Source of the DNA: Pyrobaculum sp.
GTDB lineage: Archaea; Thermoproteota; Thermoprotei; Thermoproteales; Thermoproteaceae
Length of the DNA: 32,544 nucleotides
NCBI GenBank assembly: GCA_009903905.1
Contig: WYEI01000304.1
Coordinates: 1 to 32,544 of the forward strand
Direction: 5' to 3'
Shown here: positions 31,690 to 32,544 of the stretch, piece by piece
How the letters are laid out: every line of letters begins with the position of its first letter
Position numbering within the stretch: the first letter of the stretch is position 1
Translations under genes and position numbers: made by a program
The notes under the pieces: generated by a model
What the model was told of the DNA's origin: nothing
The model's database searches: none
Seen by the model: the letters and a program-made list of their open reading frames with translations, nothing else

Positions 31690-32544
31690 GCACCGCGTAG
31701 GTCAAGGCCTTGGCGGCGTCCTCTACCTTCACCTTCTCCAAGACCCACTTGCCCAGCCTCACCACCACCGGCATGTATATGTAGCCGCCTCTCCTCTTCT
31801 TGTCGAACTTGACGAGGGCCGCGGCTTTTTCCAGCTGTTCCCGGGTCGCCTCAGCCCTTACGGGGAGTTTAAACTTTGCCAATGTGTCTTCCGCCTCCTT
31901 GACGTGGCTCTCGGCGAGGTAGCCCAGCTCCTGCGCCAGACGGAGCTCGGCCGCCATGCCGATGGAGACGGCCTCGCCGTGGAGGAGGCCTAGGACCCTC
32001 TCCAGGGCGTGCCCCACGGTGTGGCCTACGTTGAGCACGTTTCTGACCCCCCTCTCCTCGAACTCGTCCATCTCCACCACCTGCGCCTTGAGTCTAAGCG
32101 ACTTGTAGACAGCCTCCTCGACGGCTCCCCCCTCCCGCCTCAGCAGTGCGTCGGCGTTTTCTGCCGTCCAGCGGTAGAACTCCTCGTCCAGCGCCACGCC
32201 GTACTTCACCACCTCGGCAAAGGCGGAGCGGTAGACTCTGTCCGGCAGGGTGTCGAGCCACGCGAGGTCGCAGAAGACGGCGGAGGGCTGGTAGAAGACG
32301 CCCACTAGGTTTTTGACGGGGCCCCAGTCCACGGCGCCCTTCCCCCCCAACGCCGCGTCCACCATGGCCAGAAGAGTCGTCGGCACCTGCACAAGCCTTA
32401 TCCCGCGCATGTAGGTCCCCGCCGCGAAGGTGGCCAAGTCTAGAAGCGCCCCGCCGCCCACCGCCAACAACGCAGTGGATCTGTCCGCGCCGGCCTCGGC
32501 AAGGAAGCTGTAGAGCCGCGTCAAAGCCTCCAAGCTCTTCACCT
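31676..32544 (-). CDS. aroB: 3-dehydroquinate synthase, N-terminus outside window
   Basis: Converts DAHP to 3-dehydroquinate with NAD and a metal ion. Only the C-terminal 288 or so residues are present; about 60 N-terminal residues lie beyond the right edge. Seen are [20 protein letters not shown] (nucleotide and substrate region), [19 protein letters not shown], the metal-binding FAEVVKYG, and [11 protein letters not shown] with HGEAVSIGM supplying the His ligands. It is the first visible gene of an aroB-aroA-galE run. Confidence 0.95.
   Translation of the reverse strand, partial: VKSLEALTRLYSFLAEAGADRSTALLAVGGGALLDLATFAAGTYMRGIRLVQVPTTLLAMVDAALGGKGAVDWGPVKNLVGVFYQPSAVFCDLAWLDTLPDRVYRSAFAEVVKYGVALDEEFYRWTAENADALLRREGGAVEEAVYKSLRLKAQVVEMDEFEERGVRNVLNVGHTVGHALERVLGLLHGEAVSIGMAAELRLAQELGYLAESHVKEAEDTLAKFKLPVRAEATREQLEKAAALVKFDKKRRGGYIYMPVVVRLGKWVLEKVKVEDAAKALTYAVHVLH

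Noticed and set aside
1..32544. CRISPR array, rRNA or complete insertion sequence
   Set aside because: No regularly spaced short repeats with unique spacers, no rRNA-like blocks and no transposase motifs were seen on either strand.

Overview
The window reads as chromosomal DNA of a hyperthermophilic crenarchaeon, most likely Pyrobaculum or a close Thermoproteales relative. The evidence is: members of the PaREP1 and paREP2 paralogue families; GC-rich coding sequence; archaeal-type shikimate genes; a PhoH ATPase carrying KH domains; and many genes whose start codon lies about 25 bp downstream of an AT-rich TATA-like box, which implies leaderless mRNAs. Species cannot be fixed from sequence reading alone.

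Left accessory part (1-10319). Two related gene groups flank a giant ankyrin-repeat gene and a truncated paREP2b-like gene. Each group starts with a protein that looks like a PD-(D/E)XK nuclease. It is followed by one partner (1415-2485) or three tandem, overlapping partners (7519-10319). The partners share a constant central module between variable ends, and two of them share a perfect 234-bp block. In the second group the nuclease-like gene is truncated, interrupted by an in-frame TAG, and lacks the putative catalytic Asp; the last partner carries a frameshift. This looks like a diversifying two-component system, function unknown, and is the strongest candidate here for something undescribed.

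Middle accessory part (10320-20979). Small, mostly single genes are separated by decayed sequence: a membrane protein, a coiled-coil PD-(D/E)XK-like protein, a PaREP1 protein, a VapBC toxin-antitoxin pair, a nucleotidyltransferase with an overlapping partner, a large exported protein with a membrane-protein neighbour, and a HEPN/MNT pair broken by a frameshift and two TAG codons. Long stretches hold only gene remnants, an 11-G run and inverted repeats.

Right part. A housekeeping block (20980-26203) carries aroE-aroC, a proC-like reductase, a Nudix hydrolase, PhoH-KH and a zinc medium-chain dehydrogenase. A second decayed patch (26187-27393) follows, with a paREP2a remnant and a duplicated promoter/5' end of the dehydrogenase. 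Next come a 498-residue helical protein behind the tail of a lost gene, then aroB-aroA, a galE-like epimerase and a possible 30-residue membrane peptide, all on the minus strand. The shikimate genes are therefore split by accessory DNA.
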